In this document: piece after piece, positions 1-10,145 of the stretch
Layout: each line of letters opens with the position of its first letter
How positions within the stretch are numbered: position 1 is the first letter of the stretch
NCBI RefSeq assembly: GCF_905475465.1
Contig: NC_062241.1
Coordinates: forward strand, 7,688,001 to 7,752,000
Length of the DNA stretch: 64,000 nucleotides
From: Pieris napi
Taxonomy: Eukaryota > Arthropoda > Insecta > Lepidoptera > Pieridae
Direction: 5' to 3'
Notes under the pieces: generated by a model
Told to the model about the DNA's origin: nothing
Databases searched by the model: none
What the model saw: the letters and a program-made list of their open reading frames with translations, nothing else
Made by a program: the position numbers and the translations under genes

Positions 1-10
1 TGTGTTTTAG

Positions 11-76
11 AAATCTTTTTGGAGCAGGTGTGTTCGCTGACATCCTGCTCACAAATATGGGATTGAAGTACAGTAG
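11..76 (+). CDS. Internal coding exon, unidentified protein
   Basis: A 66-nt stretch lies between an acceptor (ttttag at 5-10) and a donor (AG|GTACAT at 77). Read with its first base completing a codon, it stays open for 21 codons and reads NLFGAGVFADILLTNMGLKY then S. This is a mixed, protein-like composition, unlike the surrounding A/T-driven frames. It ends with two bases left over, so it is phase 2 at both ends. The exon at 4716 also starts with one completing base, so the two join in frame (AG+G gives Arg). Without splicing, the frame runs on to a TAA near 148, so a terminal exon is an alternative. I do not recognise the protein family. The upstream part of the gene lies outside the window. 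The donor is only moderate (GTACAT), and the call rests on reading frame and phase agreement. Confidence 0.55.
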
Positions 77-389
77 GTACATCGCCAAGCTTGACATTTC
101 TCGGCCATTTCGATTAATAGATCTTTATTTCCACAAATTCATATAAGAAAAGTTACAAAGGCGAAAGTGTCGGCACAATTTGATTTACGGTGTTCTATAA
201 GCGGCAGTGACCATGTCTGGCTGTCACACCTGCAGCGGTTGAGGTTTTTTGTTCTACGAAAGTGTAATGAATTGTTTTTTAAAGAGATGTGTATAGATAA
301 AGTACTTTAGATGCTATCGGGCTAAAGCTTAGGCTTTAAGATTGCTGTTTAAGTATAAACTAGTATGAGCTCTAAATACTCGAATACAA

Positions 390-610
390 TCTTTATATAT
401 ATAATTCTTCTGTGAGTGTGTATGTCACTGAACTTCTCTCAAACGACTGGACCGATTTTGATGAAATTTTTTGTGTGTGTTCAAGGGGATCTGGGAATGG
501 TTTAGATTCACAAATCAGCCCACCAGATGGCGCTGCAGTACCGACTTTCATACTTTGCTTTACTAATTGCTTGAAATATCATGCAGGACAACGTCTGTCG
601 GGTCCACTAG
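390..610 (+). mobile_element. Non-autonomous Helitron, Lep1-like, complete
   Basis: The unit starts TC after an A (389) and ends CTAG before a T (611). This fits Helitron insertion between A and T without target duplication. Just before the end, GGAC and GTCC at about 586-604 can form the 3' hairpin typical of these elements. The body contains the phrase ACGACTGGACCGATTTTGAT, which recurs in diverged form in the other Helitron pieces of the window. No Rep/helicase gene is present. The small frame across 412-621 is a by-product of the repeat. Confidence 0.8.
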
Positions 611-1138
611 TTAACATATAATACTTTAAGAACTTTTAACATAATGAACAAGTCGTTCGATTAGTATTGGTAAACAGTCAAGGTAGGAAGTTTTTAGAAT
701 TTCAAACCGAGTCTAAGATGTAGAGCACATAATGCGAACGTTATCTGTAACGAGACAGGCGTGTAATTGAACATCGTATATGTTAGTTAAAGGGGAACCG
801 GCATCGATGAATCGAGAAGCAATTGACTGCGAAGGAATGCTAAGATTGCATAGACATCGATATAGTAGGGCTAAAACATAAATGACAATATTTTTAAACA
901 AAAGTAATTCTTAAGAGAGGAAACCTTTTTAATGTTTTCACAAGTTTTTGAAACCTTTTTAATATCTATGCTCTTCAATCCATTGGAGCTATACATTTTA
1001 ATGGACCTAATACGATAGGTATGGATCATATCCAATGTTATTGGAACGAAGTTCCTTATCGCGCGTTGTGAAAGGGGGCTAGACGGAAAAAATTCTTACG
1101 AAAAGTTGTCACGACACTTTTTTGCTATTTGCTATTGT

Positions 1139-1235
1139 AATACACCGGTTCTCGTCCGATCGCCGAAGTTAAGCAACGTCGGGCGAGGTCAGTACTTGGA
1201 TGGGTGACCGCCTGGGAACACCTCGTGATGTTGGC
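1139..1235 (+). pseudogene. 5'-truncated 5S rRNA sequence
   Basis: The segment AATACACCGGTTCTCGTCCG through GGGTGACCGCCTGGGAACACC to TTGGC follows the metazoan 5S rRNA from about nucleotide 22 to its 3' end. The internal control region is intact by eye: A box AAGTTAAGCAACGTCGGGCG, and C box with GGATGGGTGACCGCCTGGG. The first 20 or so nucleotides, which form the 5' strand of helix I, are replaced by unrelated sequence, so a functional ribosomal RNA cannot form. The promoter elements are internal, so RNA polymerase III transcription is still conceivable. Confidence 0.85.
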
Positions 1236-1245
1236 TTTTTTTTTT
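1236..1245 (+). terminator. Pol III-type T-run after the 5S fragment
   Basis: Ten consecutive T residues follow directly after the 5S 3' end (TTGGC), which is the normal RNA polymerase III stop signal for 5S genes. Confidence 0.55.
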
Positions 1246-2343
1246 CGTCGTAAGATTGGTGTCAAGAAAATCTATCATACTGTTATGATACCAATTAACA
1301 TATAAATTAATCGAAAGGAATTTCGTTCCATCCGGGTGTCCCTTGACACCTCTAAAGTTTTTTTTGTTTTAATTCATATATACAACTTTCTATGTACAAC
1401 GTATTTTCCAAATGTCTCAATATAACAGCCACTGGTGGGACAATGTACTTATTAAAGAATTCCCTATCACAAGTCTATGTATACAATAGCAAACGAAAAT
1501 TTGAAATGGTACGTGCACCTTTTACTGTGGTGGATATTGGCGTTCATAATTAACAAATGTTATGGGTGAGAGTTGGTACCTTTGAACAATCCAAATTCCT
1601 CATGTGTATAAAACCCTGTACAAATATTTATACGACCAAACGTTTGGGTAATTAATTACGAATTACAAAAGATTGTTTGAGAATGGACGTAGTATGTTTT
1701 CTTACGAAATTACTATTACGTTTTAAATAATTTTTATTTGTTTAAAGCGGGATATAAAAAAAAATCGTCAAAATCACTAGTAAAAAATCGGGCATTTATT
1801 CTTGGTATTTTAATGGCGGAACACCAATTCCACTAGCCTCATCTAAAGCTATGTTTATGTCATGTAAAAAGATTTTTCTGTGCATCCAGTAAAGTTATCA
1901 GGACTGTAGGAAACTTGTAATTAAGTATTATTGTCAATATAATTCATAGAATGCACAGGAAACAGTTTTCTAATCGAAGCTTATAGTTGATATTCATAAA
2001 AATAATATTAGCTCTTGCGTACCGTAATTGCTTTATTGCGGTCCGGTTGCGGAAAAGTAGCCAATCTATCGAAGAAAGATTACGTTTCGTCGGCCAACAG
2101 TGAATGGATAGTCTAAAAATAGTGTAATCAATTTTTTATATCAATACCATGTAACAGAGTTTAATCCAACGTTTTCCTTATGCATTTAATCTTGTATTAA
2201 TTGAAATCCTGATAAAAGGTACCAACACATTAATTAACAGTTAATTAAAATAGTCACTGATATAAGAGAATTAATCGTCACAAGTAATAGGTAACAAATG
2301 ATTATATTTTTAACTACGGCTCAATAATATAAGCGAGTGTACT

Positions 2344-2450
2344 CCTCCCTCAAAGGCCGGCAACGCACCCACTAAAAATGGGTGTCTATGGGCTGCGAAG
2401 ACTGCCCTTTTTGGTCGTCCCGCAAGCTCGTTTGCCCCCCTATTATATAT
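2344..2450 (+). mobile_element. Non-LTR retrotransposon 3'-end remnant
   Basis: AGGCCGGCAACGCAC, then a degraded middle, then CTCGTTTGCCCCCCTATTA and an AT tract. This matches the better preserved copy at about 42700-42812 (GGCCGGCAACGCACTTGC ... CCCGTTTGCCTCCTATTA). Only the extreme 3' end remains. Confidence 0.6.
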
Positions 2451-3469
2451 ATTTAAAAAATTTAGATTTAGCTTGAACAAGTTATTTTATCTTCAAAAAT
2501 AACTTTCTCAAGCGAAATTAATAGATTAGAACATCAATGATTAGAACGGATGCTGAAACACTATAAATTGTTAGTACATTGCTAATGCAGTGGACAACTT
2601 GTTATTTCAAGCATTTTATAATAGAATATGAAAAGACTCGAACTATACGAAAATATATATGGTATTGCTCAATATTTAATGATTAATTAATTAGGCATGT
2701 TAAAAAAGGTAGTCTAGGCTATTGTAGTTTTAAGTGTAATTTGAAAAGAATTATTTTAGATGATATTGTTATAACTATTCCTTGCAGTCACGATTTTTGC
2801 TTCATCTGCGGCTAAATATTTTGTTTCTGTAAGACTCCGGGTTTTGGTATCGTAATATAATTATACAATTTCGGTGTAACTTGAGTTTTCCCTAAGTTGG
2901 AATGTACCTGATTTAAATCATCTCCATATGACTCTTAGAACTTTCTGAAAACAGAAACAAACATTCACTTATGAAATTTAGCACATTTGTTGGCAGTTGG
3001 CTTAATATATTATCATACTCAAATCTTTGTCGTTATATTAGTATGTAATATTATTGGAATCGGAAAAGATTACATATAGGTCAAAGTGATCGATTAATAA
3101 TTAGGTATTACTATCTATTATTAATTAACAAACGCAATACCTGTATTTAAATTTATTTCACTATTTATCTATGATATTTTTATTTTCTTTTACGTTTAAT
3201 AACATTCAGAGCACAAAAACATCGACATTCAGCACACCATCTCGATAGTCGATGGCATATTTCAGTTTTTTTTATTTATCTGTGGCATAGAGTCAGTTTT
3301 AGCGCAAGCCCGATTTGTTGTTATTGTATATAATTTAATAGGTTCAAATAAGTAAAAATACCGACTATATCTATATAACGACAAGTTATTTATGAATATC
3401 TGATACAATTGACCAAATAATAAACTAAAAACATTTTAAGTTCCAAGAAAAGAGCGTATGTACTTGCGA

Positions 3470-3556
3470 GCTGGCAGTGTGAGTGGCCATGGGCGGCGTA
3501 TGATCTAACATCAGGTGAGCTTCTTGTCCGTTTGCCCGATATTCTATAAAAAAATA
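3470..3556 (+). mobile_element. Non-LTR retrotransposon 3'-end remnant
   Basis: CCATGGGCGGCGTATGATCT and ACATCAGGTGAGCTTCTTGT, then CCGTTTGCCCGATATTCTATAAAAAAAT, align with the 3' tail at 42750-42812. It is a short, 5'-truncated copy ending in an A-rich tract. Confidence 0.65.
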
Positions 3557-4715
3557 GACTAATGTTTTAAAGACAGATTGAAAACTTTCTTATTCTTATC
3601 ATATTTTATGCTGTTCCTTGACAGATTAATTGATATTTATGTGGCGTATAAGTGGTACCTAGTTCAGAGTTATTTAATATTTATATCCAAATAAATAAGC
3701 TTTTCTTGTTCCATTATATGAAATCATTCTCACATCGTTTCTCTGATATAAATTGTCATAGTAATATAATAAATTGTACCAAGAAGTTTTAAATATGTAG
3801 GCCAAATACAATAGAAAGATCTGTTACTTATAATGCTAATATTCGATAGCCTGACTATAGGCTACAGGTACAACACTAGAATGGCCTGTAAACTAAGTTT
3901 CACCTGCGCTAATGAGCTGTAATATTGCATAGCGCCGTGGTTTCATGCTACCGCACGCCCTCGGGCTGAGACGCAACAGTACTGACATCGCAATCATTAA
4001 CAAATGATCGCTGGTAATTGATTTGTGGTTGGTTACTCGATTATATCCGTTATGCTCGCTTTTCATCTGGAAACATAATATTCTGACTGTTCGAGCGAGA
4101 CAATTTATGTAAGATAGCTTAGCAATGTTGATACTAAATAAAAATGAAATATAAAGCGGCCATTTCGAAGCGTTATCTAGCATCTTTGGCTATATTCTAA
4201 TGTAGAATGGATTTCTAGTTAAATATAGAGGCTGAGATTTATTAACTCTCAAACGTCAACGTCCTGAATGTCCTATCGATCATTGAAGCGTCGATTACGA
4301 ATCAATGTGTAACCATAATGTCAATCAGTATTTACATGTTTGGAAAGCATATCTGTGATTGATTAGTAAAGGGGGTGTTTGAACTTTAACTCCGTAATTT
4401 TTTTATATATTACTTATGCTAAACACAAATTTATGTATACTTCATTCCGGTGTGAAATACGAGTTCCAAGCTATGTTAATTAAAATCATATTCAAGAGTA
4501 AAGCATGTATTTTATAATGTAATAGAACGAACATAATATTTAGGAGTTGCGATTCGTACTAAAAAATATAATTCGTAGACTATCAAATGTTGTTTTTTTC
4601 GCTTGTTCTTCCTTCTTGAACATTAAGTTACAAACGACCAATACGTGTTTAGAAATCATACGAAATAAATGTTTTATCATTTATTAGGTATCCTATAATA
4701 CAATGTTATTGATAG

Positions 4716-4817
4716 GACTGTGTCAGCAATTGAACTGGACAGCGTTGACGAGCTGGTCTCCACTATTGACCTGGAGAACTCGGCTGTGAACACGTGTGTG
4801 AAGCGAATTGAGAGAGG
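4716..4817 (+). CDS. Internal coding exon, unidentified protein
   Basis: This 102-nt exon is flanked by an acceptor (gttattgatag at 4705-4715) and a strong donor (GG|GTGAGT at 4818). Its local GC content is far above its neighbours. In the only frame that fits the upstream exon it is fully open, starting TVSAIELDSVDELVSTID and ending with CVKRIERG. The peptide is acidic in the middle with a basic end and looks like genuine coding sequence. It is phase 2 at both ends, the same as the exon at 11-76, so skipping it would keep frame. I do not recognise the family and assign no function. The next exon downstream was not found. A weak candidate GC-rich open patch at 13863-13965 was not convincing. 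Confidence 0.65.
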
Positions 4818-7699
4818 GTGAGTTTCTTTTGTTGGCATTTATGTAGTGCTTCGTATTATGTACAAACCCCCCAGTACTTTATAGAAATGATTACACTTTG
4901 AATTGTGGACATATCTGGTACAGTACTTTATATATGTACATTATTAAAACCGATATAGAAAAACATAAAAATATCAAAATACAGCTTTTATTCGTATAGA
5001 AACTGCCTTTAAAAAGATATTAACATGTGACATTGCCGAAGTGGAGCGCAAACACGAAAAGAGCAAAAATCCGTTCCATCTCTGACTGGTACGTGGCCCA
5101 ATTTATGGTAACCGATCTGAGCCGATCAATAGTATAAATAATGGTTGTGATTGATGACTATTTTCCTCTGTATTGTCTGGACACATTGTTGATCCCGTCC
5201 TGGTTTAATTATGCATTTGGGACGTTCATGCTTGGCGCGGGGTTTCTTTTGCATAGTCAATGAAGTGGAATTTTCATACGTGTTTGCAGTATGAAAGTAT
5301 ATGATTTATACTTTTATGCTAAACTTACTCGTGCTATGCTTATTGTAAAATATTCGCGAGAACTGTACGCTCTATCGTTGATGATGAAATACATAATTTA
5401 TATGTTTGAAAATTATGCTACAATAAATTTATCTCTATTATAACAACAATTATAGAATGCATAATATGTTTACTGAGTAGTGTATACTGTGACATTTACC
5501 TAATTAATTTTCTTAGATATATACTCACATATGAACTGGAAACTTGTTTATTGATAAAATAGATTGAGCCCAGGCAGTGTCTAAGAGACAGTAGGTAAAT
5601 GGCAATCGTGGACATTGATGCAAGCGACGACCGCTATCTAAAGACATCTTCACTCTTTCTTATCAATTAATTGAATAATCTCTTCCTGTGCCATTAAAAA
5701 GACGATGTTAATTGTCCAAAGAGCTGCTATTACACGACTTGGCAAACTGTCGACACTAAGTTACTGCTAGGGTTATTATCTACCTGCTAATTAATGTAGC
5801 CATTCGTAGTAGGAGAATTGTAGCAGTTTATTCTGAACAAAATACATAGTAAAGGGGAACCTACTGAAGAATTAATAGAGAAAATACGTTGCAACAATTT
5901 ACGTTGAAAAGTAAATACGATTTAGTTATTTATTGGACTTATTGGCTTATTCCAGCCAAATCCTAACACTGGTAGGCCTTTATGAAAGTAAAAGTCAATT
6001 ATGTACACCTGTGGTTTTACTGGCTGTCTGCGGTAGTTGTTCATTACTACGTGATGTGTGCTAATGCAATCACTTGCCATATTATATGTACATGTTTTTC
6101 TCCTATACTAGGGCTTCCTGGTAGGATGTTAAGGCGACTCCAGACGTTTTCAAGTCCCAATAGTGATGTAGGAATTTGTCCCAATAGTGATGTGGAAATT
6201 ATTTTGTTTGGTTTTTTTTATACAAAACAGTAGCTTCACTATATGTATGACAAAGTATTTCACGCAAAAAAAGTCCGCGTAACTTCTATGACATATCCGA
6301 ATGCTTCCGAATTCGCATAAACATGCACCATCTATCACAGAAATATTTGAAAGTCATATTTTACATTAGCGTGTCAAAACGTCATACATTGTCAAAATTA
6401 GGAGCTACTGAACTGAGCTACAAAATCAACTTTCTGGTTGATTTATAAACTGCGTAAGTAGTTGTACATTAGAAATAATGGTACTTTAACCATACATCGA
6501 GAATAATTCTTACAATATTCGTGACTGTTACACAAAACTGCTGAGCAAAACAAACCATCACCTACGGGCGAATCCGATCGCATTATCGACGTTTGATTTC
6601 GCGTTATTTACGTGTATTTCAACATTCATTTATGCTTGTTAAAGAACGATTTCATTCACGTACTAAGAAATCAAGCAATGTATTTTTATGATGTAAATAT
6701 TCAGGCGGTTGTTTCACATAAATTATAGTGAAAATGCTGCAAGGGACATCTCGAAGTACGTTTTGAGGTGTTTCGTTTGTAGTGCGTGACGTCACGACTG
6801 AAACACATTGATGTATGGTTGACGTTTCGGTTGAACGTTAATTTATATGGAGTGTAATTTGAAAGTCATTTATCATAATATATTTGATACGTTTTGCTTA
6901 CTTATATGAAAAAGGAGAGAGCTTTGAATTTATTAGAGATTACTATTGGTGTTACATATATCGTTTCGGTTAGTTGTGATTGTATGATTTGACTCTGTTA
7001 CTGTCTCTATTCATAATTTATTATTGTATCGTAAAATCGAAGTAAAAGTAGCGATACTTAAACTATATCTATTTTTAAAGCACGATTTTATTTTTGTAGC
7101 GGTCCATACAAAAAAAATACATTCCCAATAAGATTTAGAAAATTTTAAATCGTTCTAAATAATCTATAATTGTTATTATTTGCCTATTCTAGTCTACTAT
7201 ATAACTCGATAAATATACTCGCATCATTATGGAGCAAAGATTAATAGATATCCTTTCGAATCGGTTGTCTATAACTATAATATTCAATATAGAAATAGAA
7301 ATCGCTAGACCTAATTAATGAAGTCTCGTTATGAACATCAATGGGTATTGTATTAATAAATGAACCGTGGGTGTAATTGAACACCGCTGGAGGTTTGTGA
7401 AGGGTACATAGACCTATAGGGATCGGTCTAATTGTCAGATGGTTGGTGCAATCGTTTTTTAGTTGGGAAATGGCATTTAAATTAATTGTACAATTGTTCT
7501 AACGATAAATATCTCGATTTCATTCAATATTAACTTGTTGGTGGACGGTTCTTTATGGTATTTTAAAAAAACTTTTGCGATTAGGTGTCAGTTTTGGGTT
7601 GTTGTATAATGTATATACATATATAGAATTTTAATTATCCCTTCGATAATTAATATAATACTAATCGGGAGGTTTGCTTACTTTAGGTAGACTTCATCC
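4818..7699. other. AT-rich stretch, no gene recognised
   Basis: No exon or complete mobile element was seen. The only small structure noted is a direct repeat: TCCCAATAGTGATGT occurs at 6155-6169 and again at 6179-6193. The reading frames at 5982-6233 and 6150-6338 overlap this repeat and show no protein family motif. Confidence 0.5.
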
Positions 7700-7738
7700 T
7701 ACAGACTACTAGACAGAATGGCCATACAGCCCCATTAA
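7700..7738 (-). pseudogene. Reverse transcriptase C-terminus, last codons, split by a foldback element
   Basis: On the minus strand this segment continues the retrotransposon frame broken off at 10028. With the 2.3-kb foldback element and one TA removed, the codons read EEVILMGLYGHSV then a stop. It is the tail of the remnant annotated at 10028-10145. Confidence 0.55.
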
Positions 7739-7740
7739 TA

Positions 7741-8163
7741 GACCACAAGCCCATGAACAAAAAATACCTGTGAAATGACCCAACCTGAATTACGCTTAGA
7801 AGGCTGTTACTATATCTGAAAATAGCTCTGAGCACTATGCCGTCATTTCTGAGCGGTACATGTGAGTACGTGAGTGAATGGACTTTCTCAGGTACAATGG
7901 GGGAATTTCGACTAATTATTAATGTACGGCTTTGTTATAAGTGTATAGATGATTAAAAATAAATGTCGAAAAACCTAGTGCCGTACAAAAGTGATGGTGC
8001 CGGAAGTCGGTGCAAATTTTTAATTCGACGACAGTTGCAGAAGCAATATAGGTCATTTATTACTGTACGGAATTTGTGTGATTCCTTTTGGACACATATA
8101 CAGATACTTTACCCGTAAACGCCGTACATATTTCCAGCGGAGCGGTCGAAAGCCAAGGGTCGG
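7741..8163 (+). repeat. Left terminal inverted repeat of foldback copy 1
   Basis: Runs from GACCACAAG to GCCAAGGGTCG. It pairs with 9604-10025 with only scattered mismatches. It contains four of the GCCGTACA-type motifs (one of them a 7-of-8 match), at 7923, 7980, 8064 and 8121. Confidence 0.85.
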
Positions 8164-8780
8164 AACCCTACCCCTACACCCATATACCCTAAGGTCATTG
8201 TAAAATGTACGGCATCATGTTCAAAATATTATTTAACACGGACAATAATGTTATATAATTATGCCGTCCAAATATTATAGTTAATATTTGTGTAATTAAA
8301 TATTTATCGAAATTTCAGGATTTACCAAGTCCTTACTGCTGTAAGATCAGAGAATAATGTACGGCAACTTGTTTTTTTACATAATGTTACTAAATATTAC
8401 CGTTGTACATTATAGCCGTTCATTATAAATGGTAACAAATAAAAATATTATGATAAAAAATATATGAAATTTCCGAAATTTAGATGACTTTTCAAATGCT
8501 CCTAGAGTAATATGGGGAGTAATATTTTCAAAGATTATTGTTATTTTATATGTAACAAATATAAATAAACAAAAAAAACCAGATGCCGTACATTTTACTC
8601 CAGATTATTCTTTACAGCTGATAAAAACTTCGACGACGTTTGAGGTGTCCCCTTAAGGTCATTAATAACTGTACATATCTGAGTATAATACCATAAGGCT
8701 GTAAAGTATATTTACAGCCTTATCGTACCAGCAGAGAGAGGTAAAGGAAAAATATTTTTAACAAAAATAAAAATATAATA

Positions 8781-9322
8781 CAGGGCGTCCCAAAGTTATG
8801 AGACATGAAGGGAAAGTACCTTAAATATCGCAGATAGGGTATTTTACTAAAAGAAGACTTTATGTTATTTATAAAAGTTAGTAATTCTGCATTCAAAGAT
8901 TTTTTAAAAACTACTTGCCTCGTCTGGAAATCGAACCGGCTTAAATTAAAAAAAAACACCCCTACTTTTATGATGCCAATCGAAAGAATGGCCAAACCCT
9001 ATTAACTTTTCTAAAGTAACAGACTCTTTTTAATTTTATTAAAAAGATATATTCACGCTGTTCCTTTCTTTTAAAATACTATGTTACTTAAGAAGAGTTA
9101 TTAGTTTTTGGCCATTCTTTCGATTGGCATCATAAAAGTAGGGGTGTTTTTTTTACATTTAAGTCGGTTCGATTCCCAGACGAGGCAAGTAATTTTTAAA
9201 AAATCTTTGAATGCAGAATTAATAACTTTTAAAAATAACATAAAGTCTTCTTTTAGTAAAATACCCTATCTACGATATTTAAGGTACTTTCCCTTCATTT
9301 CCCATAACTTTGGGACGCCCTG
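8781..9322. mobile_element. Nested foldback MITE inside copy 1
   Basis: CAGGGCGTCCCAAAGTTATG at the left is matched by its reverse complement at the right, ending GACGCCCTG. TA flanks each side (8779-8780, 9323-9324). The arms, about 8781-9023 and 9080-9322, pair over nearly their whole length around a loop of about 56 nt. The two mirrored reading frames at 8720-8995 and 9108-9341 are the same sequence read from each arm, so they are not genes. Each arm carries GGTTCGATTCC (9166-9176 on the plus strand), identical to a Pol III B-box consensus, though no A box was found. Confidence 0.8.
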
Positions 9323-9603
9323 TATTGGTAGGCGGTGGTAGCGGACTATCGAAAGTGTACGGCATTTATCTTTTATTGAAGATTGTCTAAAGTATTAATA
9401 ACCTGTGTTATTGCCGTACATATAAAAGTCACCGGAAAATGACTCTTTTCTGAGAAAAGTAATTTACCCCATACACCTATGTGTTCCACAAAAAATGTAC
9501 GGCATGCTGGAAAATGTTATCTATTTGTGAAGTACTCTCAAGATCATTTAATTTTATGTTGTTTTATATCATCATCACCTATATGCTAATCAGACATATG
9601 TTG

Positions 9604-10025
9604 CGACCCTTGGCTTTCGACCGCTCCGCTGGGAATATGTACGGCGTTTACGGGTAAAGTATCTGTATATGTGTCCAAAAGGAATCACACAAATGCCGTA
9701 CAGTAATAAATGACCTATATTGCTTCTGCAACTGTCGTCGAATTAAAAATTTGCACCGACTTCCGGCACCATCACTTTTGTACGGCATTAGGTTTTTCGA
9801 CATTTATTTTTAATCATTTATACACTTATAACAAAGCCGTACATTAATAATTAGTCGAAATTCCCCCATTGTACCTGAGAAAGTCCATTCACTCACGTAC
9901 TCACATGTACCGCTCAGAAATGACGGCATAGTGCTCAGAGCTATTTTCAGATATAGAAACAGCCTTCTAAGCGTAATTCAGGTTGGGTCATTTCACAGGT
10001 ATTTTTTGTTCATGGGCTTGTGGTC
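9604..10025 (-). repeat. Right terminal inverted repeat of foldback copy 1
   Basis: Reverse complement of 7741-8163, running from CGACCCTTGGC to CTTGTGGTC. It carries the motif at 9638, 9695, 9779 and 9836 in mirrored spacing. Confidence 0.85.
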
Positions 10026-10027
10026 TA

Positions 10028-10145
10028 TAACTTCCTCAAGTATATTTCACCATCGCAATATATTTCGTGCTTCTTACGTCCAACTTTGAACCCCTATTGT
10101 TTCGAGGTCCTTGACAACTCCATCCCACCAACGCTGCCTCGGTCT
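10028..10145 (-). pseudogene. Non-LTR retrotransposon reverse transcriptase C-terminus
   Basis: Read on the minus strand from about 10145 downward, the sequence translates KPGRPRQRWWDGVVKDLE, then ETIGVQSWT, a stop, EARNILRW, a stop and NILEEV. The GRPRxRWxDxVxxDL pattern followed by a Trp-containing basic segment is the usual C-terminal end of RTE-like and related LINE reverse transcriptases. Two in-frame stops show it is dead. The frame is cut at a TA by the foldback element and resumes at 7738. The frame at 10111-10356 on the plus strand is a shadow. Confidence 0.7.

Larger units (their letters stand above)
1043..1329 (+). mobile_element. Inverted-repeat-bounded unit carrying a 5S rRNA fragment
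   Basis: GGAACGAAGTTCCTT at 1043-1057 is matched in reverse complement by AAGGAATTTCGTTCC at 1315-1329 (14 of 15 bases). Between them lie a 5S-like segment and a T-run. The inverted ends suggest a small transposable element that has incorporated 5S sequence, though a 5S-headed SINE inside an older repeat is an alternative. I cannot see a clear target duplication. Confidence 0.45.
77..4715 (+). other. Inferred intron between the exons at 11-76 and 4716-4817
   Basis: This 4.6-kb stretch is AT-rich. It holds a Helitron (390-610), an inverted-repeat unit with a 5S rRNA fragment (1043-1329), and two retrotransposon 3'-tail remnants (about 2344-2450 and 3470-3556). I see no further exon between them. 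The frame at 3893-4183 on the minus strand has no splice context or recognisable motif. Confidence 0.4.
7741..10025. mobile_element. 2.3-kb foldback DNA transposon, copy 1
   Basis: The unit starts GACCACAAGCCCATGAAC and ends with its reverse complement. It is flanked by TA on both sides (7739-7740 and 10026-10027), consistent with TA target duplication. Terminal inverted repeats of about 422 bp are near-identical. The 8-mer GCCGTACA occurs 13 times in either orientation (7923, 7980, 8121, 8206, 8358, 8585, 9356, 9413, 9496, 9638, 9695, 9779, 9836), plus one near-match at 8064. This suggests sites for a binding protein, perhaps the transposase. No transposase gene is present, so it must be moved in trans. 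A second foldback unit is nested inside (8781-9322). A near-identical copy lies at 27256-29579. I cannot assign a superfamily; TA duplication alone is compatible with several. Confidence 0.85.

Noticed and set aside
8720..9341. Two similar reading frames on opposite strands (and the matching one at 28234-28512)
   Set aside because: They are the same sequence read from the two arms of the nested foldback element. The mirror image explains the similarity and there is no start, stop or family evidence.
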